Source: Candidatus Phycosocius bacilliformis (GTDB taxonomy: Bacteria > Pseudomonadota > Alphaproteobacteria > Caulobacterales > Aquidulcibacteraceae). Taken from it: DNA of 64,000 nucleotides. Shown here one piece after another: positions 8,622 to 18,458 of the stretch. Made by a program: the position numbers and the translations under genes. Positions within the stretch are counted from its first letter, which is position 1, and every line of letters starts with the position of its first letter. A model generated the notes under the pieces. The model was not told the origin of the DNA and did not search any database. It worked only from the letters and a program-made list of their open reading frames with translations. Location of the stretch: NCBI RefSeq assembly GCF_003112735.1, contig NZ_BFBR01000009.1:81297-145296 (forward strand), given 5' to 3'.

Positions 8622-10510
8622 GCATCAGCCTCAGCAGATTGTGGCGATTGATCCTGCTGCATGTCGGCGACATCGTCATCAGGGTCCATGTCGCCAAAGG
8701 GCATAGCGCCCTCCTCGGCCGTACTGACGAGGGCACGGAACATGCCAAACATCTCTCGGCCAAAGCCGCGCGTGACCCCTGCCACCACTTTGGTATCAAA
8801 GTCTCGGGTTTGCCACACCTCATCGGCCACCAGTGCATCAAGCGTTCCAGCCTCGGCATCAACCCGGATGATATCACCGTCGCGAACCTTGCCAATCGGA
8901 CCGCCCGACTTAGATTCAGGACTGACATGAATGGCTGCCAACACCTTCCCAGACGCCCCTGACATACGACCGTCGGTCACCAACGCAACCTTGAAACCGC
9001 GATCCTGCAGGACGCCAAGAGGCGGGGTCAACTTATGCAATTCCGGCATGCCCGTGGCTGCCGGTCCCTGCCCGCGCACAACTACGACAACATCGCGATC
9101 AAGCTCGCCTGCTTTAAAGGCCGCGTGTAAGCTGGCTTGATCCTTGAACACGCGCGCTGGTGCCTCGACAATACGGTGCTCGGCATTGACCGCAGAGACC
9201 TTAACGCACCCGCGGCCGAGATTGCCTTCGACCAAACGCAAACCACCGTCTTTCGAAAACGGTGTCGCAACCGGGTTTAGCACTTGGTTGTCCCCACTCT
9301 GCAGGGGTGCGTCACGCCACTCTAGGCCGGTCTCCGTCAAGAAGGGCTCGCGGGTATAGGCTTCCAGCCCTTGACCAGCCACGGTCAGCACATCGCCATG
9401 TACAAGGCCGGCGGTGAGCAATTCGCGGACCAGAAAGCCCATGCCGCCTGCAGCATGGAAGTGATTCACATCGGCCACACCATTTGGGTAGACCCGGCAT
9501 AAGAGCGGTGTCGCTGAAGAGAGGTCATGGAAGTCATTCCAATCCACAATCAGGCCAGCGGCCTGAGCAATGGCTGGAATATGGATCATCTGATTAGTCG
9601 AGCCACCCGTGGCACACAGGCCGACAATGGCGTTCACGATGGCGCGCGCATCCACAACCTGACCAATCGGAATATAGGTATCGCCCAATTGCGTGATCTG
9701 GCTGGCCCGCAGGGCACAGGCTTCGACAAGCGCTGTCCGCAAGGGTGTATTGGGATTGATAAAGGCCGTGCCGGGGACGTGCAGACCCATGATTTCCATC
9801 AGCATCTGGTTTGAATTGGCTGTCCCATAGAAAGTACAGGTTCCAGGGCTGTGGTAGCTTTGGGATTCTGCTTCCAAGAGCGCATCCCGGCCAACCTTGC
9901 CCTCAGCGAACAATTGGCGGATACGGGCCTTTTCGGGATTTGGCAGGCCTGAGGGCATGGGTCCGGCTGGACAAAAAATCGAGGGCAACCAGCCATGGCG
10001 CAGCGCCCCGATCAACAGACCCGGCACGATCTTGTCGCAAACACCCAGATAAATCGCTGCATCGAACGTATCATGCGACAAAGCAATGGCCGCACCCATG
10101 GCAATTGTATCGCGTGAGAACAGCGACAATTCCATCCCTTCGAAGCCCTGGGTGATGCCGTCGCACATGGCGGGCACCCCGCCGGCCACTTGGGCGGTCG
10201 CCCCTGCTTTGCGTGCTGCCTGCTTGATGATGTCAGGATAGGCGGCCAAAGGCTGATGGGCCGAGAGCATGTCATTATAGGCCGTGACGATGCCAATGTT
10301 CGCCCAGCGACCAGTCTTGAGCATTTCCTTGTCCTGCAAGGGACAGGCGGCAAAGCCGTGTGCTTGATTGGCCGCCGCCAGTCGCACTCTGGCCGGATCT
10401 GGTGAGCGACGCGAGTCGATCAGGTCCAAATAGCGCTGGCGTCGCAGCTTGGAGCGCGCCTCAATTCGTGCGGTAACAGCTTCAACAACTGGATGCAAAG
10501 ATGTGGACAT
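8618..10510 (-). CDS. edd: Phosphogluconate dehydratase
   Basis: 630 residues, the expected size. IlvD/Edd-family dehydratase carrying an iron-sulfur cluster; it turns 6-phosphogluconate into KDPG, the committed Entner-Doudoroff step. Family markers include the N-terminal [13 protein letters not shown], the cysteine-containing MCDGITQG and [18 protein letters not shown], and the C-terminal [12 protein letters not shown]. It lies 15 bases downstream of pgl and overlaps glk by four bases. With zwf, pgl and eda it gives a complete Entner-Doudoroff route. Confidence 0.96.
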   Translation of the reverse strand: MSTSLHPVVEAVTARIEARSKLRRQRYLDLIDSRRSPDPARVRLAAANQAHGFAACPLQDKEMLKTGRWANIGIVTAYNDMLSAHQPLAAYPDIIKQAARKAGATAQVAGGVPAMCDGITQGFEGMELSLFSRDTIAMGAAIALSHDTFDAAIYLGVCDKIVPGLLIGALRHGWLPSIFCPAGPMPSGLPNPEKARIRQLFAEGKVGRDALLEAESQSYHSPGTCTFYGTANSNQMLMEIMGLHVPGTAFINPNTPLRTALVEACALRASQITQLGDTYIPIGQVVDARAIVNAIVGLCATGGSTNQMIHIPAIAQAAGLIVDWNDFHDLSSATPLLCRVYPNGVADVNHFHAAGGMGFLVRELLTAGLVHGDVLTVAGQGLEAYTREPFLTETGLEWRDAPLQSGDNQVLNPVATPFSKDGGLRLVEGNLGRGCVKVSAVNAEHRIVEAPARVFKDQASLHAAFKAGELDRDVVVVVRGQGPAATGMPELHKLTPPLGVLQDRGFKVALVTDGRMSGASGKVLAAIHVSPESKSGGPIGKVRDGDIIRVDAEAGTLDALVADEVWQTRDFDTKVVAGVTRGFGREMFGMFRALVSTAEEGAMPFGDMDPDDDVADMQQDQSPQSAEADA

Positions 10511-10525
10511 GGTTATTGCTCTCGA

Positions 10526-11242
10526 TCAACTGGCCCAGAATGTCACAAACCGAGGCCCCGCTGCCTCGATTGCCGCCCGTATCGGTGCTTGAGTGATCGG
10601 TGCGGTAACTGCACTTTCCAGGATGGCCTTCTTGTCGTCGCCAAACAGGAGCAGGAGAACGTGGCCCGCTTCGCACACGCAGGGCAAAGTCATGGTCATA
10701 CGCTCGCGATAGGGCAATGCCACTGGGGCTTGCCCGGCATCAACGCCGATCACGCTGGCGCGGGTGTCGGGATTAAGACAAGCCGCAAGGTCTGGCGAAC
10801 CGGGAAACCAGGATGCGGTGTGCGCATCAGGCCCCATCCCCAAAACAATCGCGTCAAAGGGGCGCAACTCGGCCATGATGGCATTGATGTCAGCTTCGGC
10901 CTGCCGCGCCGACAGCGTCGGGCGCACCAAGCCATGTATCGTCACGCCCGTCGCCGCACCAAAGGCCCGCTCGATCATTGCCTGATTGGAACCGGGGTTA
11001 TCGGTGCTAACCCAGCGATCATCAACAAGCGCGATGTCGATTTGTGACCAGTTCAGGTCAAGAGCCGCAAACGCGCGATAGGCGGGTTCGGGGCTTGATC
11101 CCCCGGACAAGGCAATGCGGGCCCTGCGCCCCGCCTTGTGGGCCTCAGCAACCCGACTTGCCAGTGCCGAGGCCAAGGCCTCACCTGCTGCCGGCCGACT
11201 TGGAAAGCTCAAGAGCGGGAAGGCCAATGTGCTTTCCATCAT
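10526..11242 (-). CDS. pgl: 6-phosphogluconolactonase
   Basis: 238 residues from the ATG at 11242. SugI/DevB-type lactonase: ARIALSGGSSPEPAYRAF is the phosphate-binding segment, DDRWVSTDNPGSNQAM follows, and the C-terminal half holds LGMGPDAHTASWFPG with the catalytic histidine region. It hydrolyses 6-phosphogluconolactone to 6-phosphogluconate. The start at 11242 is preferred over the ATG at 11257 because it overlaps the zwf stop by exactly four bases (ATGA), the pattern used throughout this operon. Confidence 0.93.
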   Translation of the reverse strand: MMESTLAFPLLSFPSRPAAGEALASALASRVAEAHKAGRRARIALSGGSSPEPAYRAFAALDLNWSQIDIALVDDRWVSTDNPGSNQAMIERAFGAATGVTIHGLVRPTLSARQAEADINAIMAELRPFDAIVLGMGPDAHTASWFPGSPDLAACLNPDTRASVIGVDAGQAPVALPYRERMTMTLPCVCEAGHVLLLLFGDDKKAILESAVTAPITQAPIRAAIEAAGPRFVTFWAS

Positions 11243-12705
11243 ATCAGATCCCGCCATTTTCGGCCATCACGGTCCATCAGCAAAGCCGCTTGCAAGGGCC
11301 CATCGCTTCCAGCTGTATACGGATGAGGATGGCTTGACGTTGCGTCCCAAGCTGCAATGACCTGATCCACCCAAGCCCACGCGGCCTCGACCTCATCCTT
11401 GCGCATGAAGAGTGACAGATTGCCCCGCACAACATCCATCAAGAGCCGCTCATACGCATCGGGATAGCGCAATGTAAAAGCTGTTTCATAGGACAAGTCG
11501 AGCGGCACCGACTTCACCCTGAGGCCGCCTGGCCCCGGTTCCTTGATCTGCAGCCACATCTCCATTCCTTCATCAGGCTGAAGACGCATGACAAGCTGAT
11601 TGGGTTCGCCGCCTTGGTCAAACAAGCTGTGGGGTGGGGGCCGGAACGTGACGACAATCTCAGAACGCCGAGATGGAAGCCGTTTGCCAGTGCGCAGGTA
11701 AAAAGGCACGCCCGACCAGCGCCAATTGGCAATCTCGGCCTTCAGGGCAACATAGGTTTCAGTCGAACTTGTCCGTCCCGGCCCCAATTCCTCAAGATAG
11801 CCTTTAACAGGTTCACTCTCGACCAAACCTTCTCGATATTGGCCGCGAACACTATGTGCGGCAACATCATTTGGCCCAATCGGCACAAGCGCCTGGAGCA
11901 CTTTGATCTTCTCTGTACGGATGGCATCAGCATCAACCGAATTGGGCGGCTCCATCGCCACCAAACACAAGAGCTGCAGCAAATGGTTCTGGACCATGTC
12001 GCGCATCGCGCCCGACTTGTCATAATAATCGCCGCGACTGCCAACACCAATGGTCTCAGCCACCGTGATCTGAACATGGTCAATCGCAGCCCGTGACCAA
12101 ACAGGTTCAAACAACGCATTGGCAAAGCGCAACACAAGCAGGTTCTGGACGGTTTCTTTGCCCAAATAATGATCGATCCGATAGACGCGGTCTTCGGAGA
12201 AAACTTCGGCCACCGCATCATTAATCGCCTTGGCGGAGGCCAAGTCGCGGCCCAAAGGCTTTTCCAACACAACACGCGACAGAGGCGATACCAAACCCGC
12301 ATCACGCAATTGTGCACAAATACCACCGAACACCGAGGGCGGGGTTGAAAGATAAAACACCCGAACCTTATCCTTACCGCCTGCTAACGATTGCACAAGC
12401 AAATCCCACGGCCCGTCGGCCCGGGTGGCGTCCAAAGCCACATAGTCAATCAAATCCAAAAAAGCTTGAAACTCGGGCGAACTGGCGTCGCCCTTGGCAA
12501 GATTGACAAAACCGTCACTGACACTTTTGCGGAAGGCGTCCCGCGTCAGCGCCTGACGAGCGACACCAACAATGCGGCTGTCGATTGGAATCTGTCCGTC
12601 CTTGAAGCGATGAAACAAGGACGGAAACAATTTGCGCAGCGCAAGATCGCCCGACGCGCCAAAGACCACGAGGTCAAAACTGGGAACGGGTACGAATTCA
12701 GCCAT
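11239..12705 (-). CDS. zwf: Glucose-6-phosphate 1-dehydrogenase
   Basis: 488 residues, full length. The NAD(P)-binding GASGD is at 16-20, EKP at 158-160, and the active-site signature RIDHYLGKE at 186-194. It oxidises glucose 6-phosphate to 6-phosphogluconolactone, producing NADPH or NADH, and is the entry step of the Entner-Doudoroff and oxidative pentose phosphate pathways. It sits 87 bases after the amylase gene on the same strand; that gap shows no convincing HexR-like palindrome, so zwf may be read through from the maltodextrin transport genes, possibly with a weak promoter of its own. Confidence 0.96.
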   Translation of the reverse strand: MAEFVPVPSFDLVVFGASGDLALRKLFPSLFHRFKDGQIPIDSRIVGVARQALTRDAFRKSVSDGFVNLAKGDASSPEFQAFLDLIDYVALDATRADGPWDLLVQSLAGGKDKVRVFYLSTPPSVFGGICAQLRDAGLVSPLSRVVLEKPLGRDLASAKAINDAVAEVFSEDRVYRIDHYLGKETVQNLLVLRFANALFEPVWSRAAIDHVQITVAETIGVGSRGDYYDKSGAMRDMVQNHLLQLLCLVAMEPPNSVDADAIRTEKIKVLQALVPIGPNDVAAHSVRGQYREGLVESEPVKGYLEELGPGRTSSTETYVALKAEIANWRWSGVPFYLRTGKRLPSRRSEIVVTFRPPPHSLFDQGGEPNQLVMRLQPDEGMEMWLQIKEPGPGGLRVKSVPLDLSYETAFTLRYPDAYERLLMDVVRGNLSLFMRKDEVEAAWAWVDQVIAAWDATSSHPHPYTAGSDGPLQAALLMDRDGRKWRDLI

Positions 12706-12792
12706 GTCTGCGCTCCATCAGAACTTTCGGTTATAGAGATTTGTCGCAAGGTCCAGCGCCAAATCAGTGTCTTTCCAGATAGGCCCTATGCC

Positions 12793-14475
12793 TCAATGAA
12801 CAGCCTGCAGCTGTATGATCCCGGTGCTCAAGGGCGGCAGATCAATTTCAATCGACCCCGCACTCGACTGAACCCCCACATCCCCTATCAGCAGGCGTGA
12901 TCCCCGAAGGTTTGCAAGATCGACAGCCTCCCGCGTGAGACGGATGCGCCGGGCATGGTCAGATACATTCATGATCAGGACGTATTTCTCGTTTCCCAGA
13001 GATTTGAGATCTGCATACACATCTTGATCGGAAAAAAGATGTGTGCGGGCCCCGGATGACAGCGCTGGGCTGACTTTCCGTAAGGTCAGTAACTCGGTCA
13101 GGTAGGAGCGCAGTGCAAGCGCTTTGGGCAGCACTTCGGATTCTTTTGCATTGACCGGGGGCAATTTGACCATGTTTCGCGCAATGTGGTCATCACATGT
13201 CTGGCTTTTCCCGCAATTTTGTCCTGTCCGACCTGAAAAGCCCGGCACCTCGGCACCAAGCTCTTCGCCATAATAGAATGTAATCGGGCCCGACCACGCG
13301 GCCATAAAGGTAAAGGCCAGACGATGGCGCGCCCAATAGGAATCGGCCTCTTGCCCTCCCTTGCCCGCCCGCTCAATCAGGTCACCGAAACGGACAAGGT
13401 CGTGATTACCCAGCATGAGATTGGGGATGGCATGGTCAGGATAGTTGCTGTGGGCACCCAGTGCCCAAGGCTCCACCAAAGTCCTCGCGGGGCGGTTCTT
13501 TGTGCCGGCTTCGTCGCTGGCCAAGACCTGGACCAAGGCATAGCGAGTGGGAAAGTCGAAAGCGCTTGTCAGGCCCGGCGCCTCGCTCGTGCCATAGGCA
13601 GCGCGAATGTCATCCGCTTTCCGCCAGATTTCGCCAACGACATAGCCCGATTTTGGTCGAACAGAGGCCGCCTCCTCAACAATTTGGCTTAGGCGCGCCA
13701 ATGCGGGATTGGGAAGCTGATAGGCCTGATCCAGTCGCCAACCATCTATGCCAAACCGCTCAATCCAATAGCGAGCCACTTCTTCATAAAAAGCGAGCGA
13801 CTGGGGCTGATCGAAATCAACAACTTGGCCGGGATAATTTTCAGGGTGGCCAAAATAATCGCTAACCCGATTTGACGTTGCCGGAACAATGCCTGTTGGT
13901 GAGGGCGTGATCCCGCCTTTATGATGGCCGAACACACCATCAAATATGATCTTGATACCGCGCTGATGGGCTTGGTCGACAAGGGTGCGAACGTCGGCCT
14001 CGCTGCCAAACTGCGGATCGATCCGGAAATAATCGCGTGGATAATAGCCCGTTCCGTCGAGGCGTTGGTTGACCACCTTCTTGCCCGAGACCCTAAGCTG
14101 AGGCTCCCCGGCATGGGACTCAAATATGGGGGTGAGCCAAATCGCATTGAAGCCCATCGCTTGGATCATATCTAAAGACTGGATCACGCCGGCCAAATCT
14201 CCGCTATGGGGTCCTGGGCCATAGGCCGATCCTGCCCCGACGGCTCCATTGCCATCGACAAAGCTGCTGACCATCACTTGGTACAGTCTTAGATCACAAT
14301 ATGGGCTGGCTGCCCGGTTGCAGGGCAGACGCGCTTCGACAGGGCCTTGAGGCTTCTCAATAATCACGCGCTGGTTGTCTGCTTCAACCCGTGACGGGCC
14401 AAAGATCACACCCAGACAAGCCCACAGCAATATTGATGCCTGCCCACCCAATCGCCAGAAAAAGCGTGCTGGCAT
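12793..14475 (-). CDS. Exported GH13 alpha-amylase family enzyme
   Basis: 560 residues. An N-terminal signal-like segment (about residues 8-30, hydrophobic then SRVEA) indicates export to the periplasm or outside. The GH13 regions are all present: GFNAIWLTPIF (109-118), GIKIIFDGVFGHH (173-185), GIDGWRLD with nucleophile Asp249, VVGEIW with acid/base Glu282, and LGNHD at 355-359 (NHD at 357-359). The central TIM barrel and a C-terminal beta domain account for its length. It likely cuts starch or maltodextrins outside the cytoplasm to feed the transporter encoded immediately upstream (five-base gap). Product type (alpha-amylase, neopullulanase-like, oligo-glucosidase) cannot be fixed from the motifs. 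Confidence 0.88.
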   Translation of the reverse strand: MPARFFWRLGGQASILLWACLGVIFGPSRVEADNQRVIIEKPQGPVEARLPCNRAASPYCDLRLYQVMVSSFVDGNGAVGAGSAYGPGPHSGDLAGVIQSLDMIQAMGFNAIWLTPIFESHAGEPQLRVSGKKVVNQRLDGTGYYPRDYFRIDPQFGSEADVRTLVDQAHQRGIKIIFDGVFGHHKGGITPSPTGIVPATSNRVSDYFGHPENYPGQVVDFDQPQSLAFYEEVARYWIERFGIDGWRLDQAYQLPNPALARLSQIVEEAASVRPKSGYVVGEIWRKADDIRAAYGTSEAPGLTSAFDFPTRYALVQVLASDEAGTKNRPARTLVEPWALGAHSNYPDHAIPNLMLGNHDLVRFGDLIERAGKGGQEADSYWARHRLAFTFMAAWSGPITFYYGEELGAEVPGFSGRTGQNCGKSQTCDDHIARNMVKLPPVNAKESEVLPKALALRSYLTELLTLRKVSPALSSGARTHLFSDQDVYADLKSLGNEKYVLIMNVSDHARRIRLTREAVDLANLRGSRLLIGDVGVQSSAGSIEIDLPPLSTGIIQLQAVH

Positions 14476-14479
14476 CGTA

Positions 14480-15358
14480 TCAGCCCTTCACGCCACCAGC
14501 CGTCAGCCCGGAAACCAGGAAACGCTGCAACACGAGGAACAACGCCACTACGGGCAGCGACACCAAGATCGAACCAGCAGCAAAATAGCCCCATTGGCTG
14601 GAATATTCACTGACAAAGAAACGCAAGCCAACCGGGGCCGTATAAAGTGCCTCTTCGTCCATGAAGGTCGCCGCAAGAATGAATTCGTTCCAAGCTGTCA
14701 TGAAGCTGAATAGCGCCGTCACGGCCACTGCCGGTCGGGCCAAGGGCAGGACGATCTGGAAGAAAATGCGCGAAGGGGAACAGCCATCCATGATCGCGCT
14801 TTCCTCGATCTCCATGGGGATGGAGTCAAAATAGCCCTTCAACATCCACACACAAAACGGAATCGCGGTCACTGAATAGACAATAACCAGCGCCCAGATT
14901 GAGTTATCAAGATCGAGCCAGTCGACAATAATGACATAGAGCGGGATCAACATCAGCGTGCCTGGAAACATTTGGGTGACCAGAAACAACGTCATCCCAA
15001 ATTCCCGGCCTTTGAAGCGGAAGCGGGAAAAAGCATAACCTGCCGAGCAGGCCAATGCGACGCCAAATACAGTTGTCAATGCCGCAACAATCAAGCTGTT
15101 GAGCATCCATTTCAGAAACGGCTGGTCTCGCAAGACGCCCACGAAATTATCAAGCGACCATTGTGTCGGCACCGGCGTGGCCGCGCGCATTCGGTCCCAG
15201 AAGCCAGGATTTGCCGGCAGATCGGCCAAGCCAATATTCTGTGTGCCCGAAAATGCCAGGGCCAGCACCCAGAAAATTGGATAGAGTGCCAGAAGGACGA
15301 TGATCATCAGGATCGGATGCAGCCAGAGCGGTGCCTTCTTGGTATCAGACGAGGTCAT
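14480..15358 (-). CDS. malG: Maltodextrin ABC transporter permease, MalG-like
   Basis: 292 residues with six predicted membrane segments, the normal size of MalG. The EAA loop that docks on the ATPase is recognisable as ESAIMDGCSPSRIFF, then LPLARPA. The C-terminal segment (LVLQRFLVSGLTAGGVKG) is typical for this family. It forms the inner-membrane channel with MalF. It overlaps the malF stop by four bases and is followed by the amylase gene after five bases. Specificity for maltose/maltodextrin is inferred from the amylase, glgX and malQ neighbours. Confidence 0.92.
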   Translation of the reverse strand: MTSSDTKKAPLWLHPILMIIVLLALYPIFWVLALAFSGTQNIGLADLPANPGFWDRMRAATPVPTQWSLDNFVGVLRDQPFLKWMLNSLIVAALTTVFGVALACSAGYAFSRFRFKGREFGMTLFLVTQMFPGTLMLIPLYVIIVDWLDLDNSIWALVIVYSVTAIPFCVWMLKGYFDSIPMEIEESAIMDGCSPSRIFFQIVLPLARPAVAVTALFSFMTAWNEFILAATFMDEEALYTAPVGLRFFVSEYSSQWGYFAAGSILVSLPVVALFLVLQRFLVSGLTAGGVKG

Positions 15359-17172
15359 TTGTTATTGGCCTCCGTGGCCGAGGTCGCGCGGATTTGGAAG
15401 ACCCCATAAACCAAGAGAATGAGGAAGATCACCACCGAATAAGCCGCCGCATAGCCATAGCGATATTCTTCAAAGGCAATACGATATGCCCGTGTCACCA
15501 AAATCTCATTGGCCCCCGACGGTTGACCAGCGCTGACGAGATAAATGACGTTGAACATGTTAAACGTCCAAACCACCGAAACAATGATGGCCGGCAGGAG
15601 CGCGGGCCGTAGGCTGGGAAGAGTGATGTACCAGAATTGTTGCCAGGGCGAGGCCCCGTCGATCCGGGCTGCCTCATACATATCCTCATCAACAGCCTGT
15701 AGCGCGCCGAGCGCGACAACCATCATGAAGGGAAAGGATAGCCAAGCATTGGTCGCAAGCCCGGTCATGAAGCTGGGCACCACATTATCGAACCATTGCA
15801 CTGGCTGGCCGCCAAAGGCCTGAATCGCCTGATTGATCGCCCCAAATTGGGGATGGAACATCCCTTTCCAAGTGAGCGCCGTAATATAATTAGGAATAGC
15901 CCAAGGCAGAATAAGAAGCGTGCGATAAATGGCCACCCCACGCAGGCCCTTGATGTTGAGCAAGAGCGCCATCGCCAAGCCAATCGACACACCCAACACC
16001 ACATTGGAAATCGTCCAAACAATGGTGACACCCAATGTCCAGTAAAAGTTCTGGTAATTGAAGGCATTGCCACCGCCGCCGAAGTTAAAGTCGATCAGAA
16101 TGGACGCATAATTGGCAAACCCCACCCAGCGATCCGCCCAGCTCGCTCCCTGGTTGAGGAGTGTTGTGTCAGTGAAGGACAGGACAACACCATAGAAGAA
16201 GGGGAAAAAAGCCAAGAGCAACATGCCAATCAGCGCTGGGGCGACATAGGCATAAGCCGTTGGGTTTTCGGCGATCGCCTTCCAGCTCGCGTTCGCAGCA
16301 CCAAACCCGATAAAGGCACCCAGCAGCGCACCAAGCACGCCGGTCAGCAGCATGGAATGGCCCAGACCCGCTGCGTCCATCACAGCGCTCATCAGCTCTG
16401 GCTTAAACGGAGGGGGGGATCCAGCCATCAAAAGGCCCTGATTGGCGGCGACTGCACGCACAGCCTCACCCAGTATATTAAGTTCTTGGTTCATCTGGCT
16501 GATCAGGACTGGCGCATCCCCAGCCAGACCGGCCTGGGCAAGCTGGCCAAGCGCCAAGCCAGCTGCAAGCGGCAGAACAAGGCTGATCCAAGGCCCAAGA
16601 GCTTGCAGCCGCACCGCCAACGCGCAGGCGACGACCGTCACCAGACCCAAAAGCCCCCACTGCCAAAGCGCAATAAGGGGTGGGCCGGTCGGGCCCAAAG
16701 GCTTGACGATTTCCACCACCCCCACACGCTGACCATCGACAATGACCGGGGCCGCGGCGCGCGCACCCTCAGGTGTCATCGTTAGACTTACCCCCTCTGT
16801 GGGCACTGAGAGGATGAGGTCATAGAGCGGCTTTTCTGAAATCTTCAAAGGCCGACCAGATTGACCCCCTGCAATTTCTTCAGGCCAATTGCTATGAACA
16901 AGCCGCTTCCCATCACGCAGGACAAGCCGATAGCGGTCGGTCTGCTGATCGGCCCGCGCCAAGCTGTCGGACAAGAGGGATGCCAGGGCTTGATCAGTCT
17001 GACCATCTGTCAGTGCAACCGAGGTCAGCCCGGCAAGTTCAACGGCAATGGCCTTAGCAGCCATCCCAGCACTGAGTGCCTGACGATGTTGACTCGCCTG
17101 GGATAGGAACACCAACGCGCCACACACAAGCAGCAGCATGGCCGAGACAATGGCTGTCAGATTTTGCTTCAT
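15355..17172 (-). CDS. malF: MalF-like ABC permease with extra N-terminal sensor-like region
   Basis: 605 residues from the ATG at 17172, which overlaps the binding-protein stop by four bases. The canonical permease starts only near residue 305 and ends with the EAA loop EAARIDGASPWQQFW near residue 520. Ahead of it is an unusual 300-residue extension: a membrane segment (8-24), an extracytoplasmic stretch of about 130 residues with RLVLRDGKRLVHSN (81-94) and GARAAAPVIVDGQRVGVVEI (136-155) resembling a single Cache ligand-binding domain, two further membrane segments (168-188, 194-214), a short periplasmic part and another membrane segment. Ordinary MalF has no such Cache-like domain. Transport role is secure; the sensor reading is inference. 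Confidence 0.85.
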   Translation of the reverse strand: MKQNLTAIVSAMLLLVCGALVFLSQASQHRQALSAGMAAKAIAVELAGLTSVALTDGQTDQALASLLSDSLARADQQTDRYRLVLRDGKRLVHSNWPEEIAGGQSGRPLKISEKPLYDLILSVPTEGVSLTMTPEGARAAAPVIVDGQRVGVVEIVKPLGPTGPPLIALWQWGLLGLVTVVACALAVRLQALGPWISLVLPLAAGLALGQLAQAGLAGDAPVLISQMNQELNILGEAVRAVAANQGLLMAGSPPPFKPELMSAVMDAAGLGHSMLLTGVLGALLGAFIGFGAANASWKAIAENPTAYAYVAPALIGMLLLAFFPFFYGVVLSFTDTTLLNQGASWADRWVGFANYASILIDFNFGGGGNAFNYQNFYWTLGVTIVWTISNVVLGVSIGLAMALLLNIKGLRGVAIYRTLLILPWAIPNYITALTWKGMFHPQFGAINQAIQAFGGQPVQWFDNVVPSFMTGLATNAWLSFPFMMVVALGALQAVDEDMYEAARIDGASPWQQFWYITLPSLRPALLPAIIVSVVWTFNMFNVIYLVSAGQPSGANEILVTRAYRIAFEEYRYGYAAAYSVVIFLILLVYGVFQIRATSATEANNK

Positions 17173-18455
17173 GCACGCCCCCCGGCTTGCGAGGCCCGCA
17201 AAGACTGTATCGCCACCTGCACCTCTTTCTGACAATCATCCCAAGCAGCCTGGGCACTTGTTTCCATTTTGGTAAACCGCTTCATGGCCCGGTCTGCCGG
17301 TGACCACACGAGGGTCATCTCTGGCTGATTGGGCATTGGCACGGCCAGTGCGCCCTGTGCCTTGAATGCACTAATGACCGAATTGCCCGCCAGTCGCGGA
17401 TCGCCATAGGCAGCCGAAGACGCCGGCAATTGCCCACCGTCCAGCGCCAGGATGAGGGCCGCTTCAGGACCGGCAAGGAAACTGGCAAACTGCCAGGCCT
17501 CGTATTCGTCCTGCGTTCCAGCTGCCAGATAAATGGCCTCGACCGTCATCCAAGGCCGGATGGGTCGGCCTCCGGCCTCGCTGATTTGCGGCAGAACAGC
17601 CACGCCCACATCAATATCCTTTGCCGCTTCGGCAAGGAACCAAGGCCCGCTCATCACCATTGCGGCGCGCTTTTCATTGAACAAGGCCGTGACCAAGGAA
17701 TTTGCTGGATCGTCCGGCAGGAGACCCAGCTCACTGCGCCAGCGGCGGACCAGATTGCTCGCGGCAATATTGGCGGGATGATTGAGGATGAGTTCGCCTT
17801 GCTCATCAAAAGCGCCACCGCCGAAGCCATTGGCAAGACCGGCATGGAAAAAATAATCGTCATAGGCATAGGCAAAGCCGAAGCGGCCGCGCGCCTTGTC
17901 GGTTAAACCTGTTGCCAAATCGACCATTTCAGCAGTGGTCTCGGGCGGGGCCTTGATACGGTCGCGATTGTAAATCAAGGCGGCCGATTTAAAATTGAGC
18001 GGGAGGGCATAAGTGATGCCGCGATAGGTCGTGGCGTCGAGCATGCCGGGCAAAAAGGCCGCCCGCTCGGCTGGGCCCAAAAAGAAGTCGATCGGAGCGA
18101 CTGTGTTTCCGGTCTCGACCCAGCCGCCGAGCCGATCGTGGGAGAAGATGAACAGATCTGGGCCCTTGCCACGCGGAACAGCGGCGGAAATCTTGTCGGC
18201 AAAAGCGTCATTTGGTACCCCGACACAGCGCACAGGGCGGACCCTGCCGGCCTGCCGCGCCGAATAGAGCGCCGCCACCTTTTCGAGGGCTGCCTTCTCA
18301 CGCCCGCGATACGCGTGCCACACCACCAATTCGGCCCGATGCCTTGCATTTGTCCGCGAGCAAGCCCCCAGCCAGGTCATGCCAGACAGCCCGATCCCTG
18401 TTGCCAGAATCGACCGCCTGGTGGGTGATCCCCCGTGATCGGCTGGGTCAGCCAT
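17169..18455 (-). CDS. malE: Sugar ABC transporter substrate-binding lipoprotein
   Basis: 428 residues, family 1 extracellular solute-binding protein. The N-terminus combines a twin-arginine-like motif (PTRRSILATG) with a hydrophobic stretch and a lipobox ending WLGAC, so it is probably exported folded or unfolded and anchored by lipid to a membrane, unlike soluble E. coli MalE. Typical family segments include VVWHAYRGREKAALEKV near the mature N-terminus and PDLFIFSHDRLG. It captures maltodextrins for MalF/MalG. It starts three bases after malK and overlaps malF by four. Confidence 0.88.
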   Translation of the reverse strand: MADPADHGGSPTRRSILATGIGLSGMTWLGACSRTNARHRAELVVWHAYRGREKAALEKVAALYSARQAGRVRPVRCVGVPNDAFADKISAAVPRGKGPDLFIFSHDRLGGWVETGNTVAPIDFFLGPAERAAFLPGMLDATTYRGITYALPLNFKSAALIYNRDRIKAPPETTAEMVDLATGLTDKARGRFGFAYAYDDYFFHAGLANGFGGGAFDEQGELILNHPANIAASNLVRRWRSELGLLPDDPANSLVTALFNEKRAAMVMSGPWFLAEAAKDIDVGVAVLPQISEAGGRPIRPWMTVEAIYLAAGTQDEYEAWQFASFLAGPEAALILALDGGQLPASSAAYGDPRLAGNSVISAFKAQGALAVPMPNQPEMTLVWSPADRAMKRFTKMETSAQAAWDDCQKEVQVAIQSLRASQAGGRA

Positions 18456-18458
18456 CCC

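Noticed and set aside
12706..12792. HexR operator directly upstream of zwf
   Set aside because: No TGTAG...CTACA-like palindrome is present in these 87 bases.
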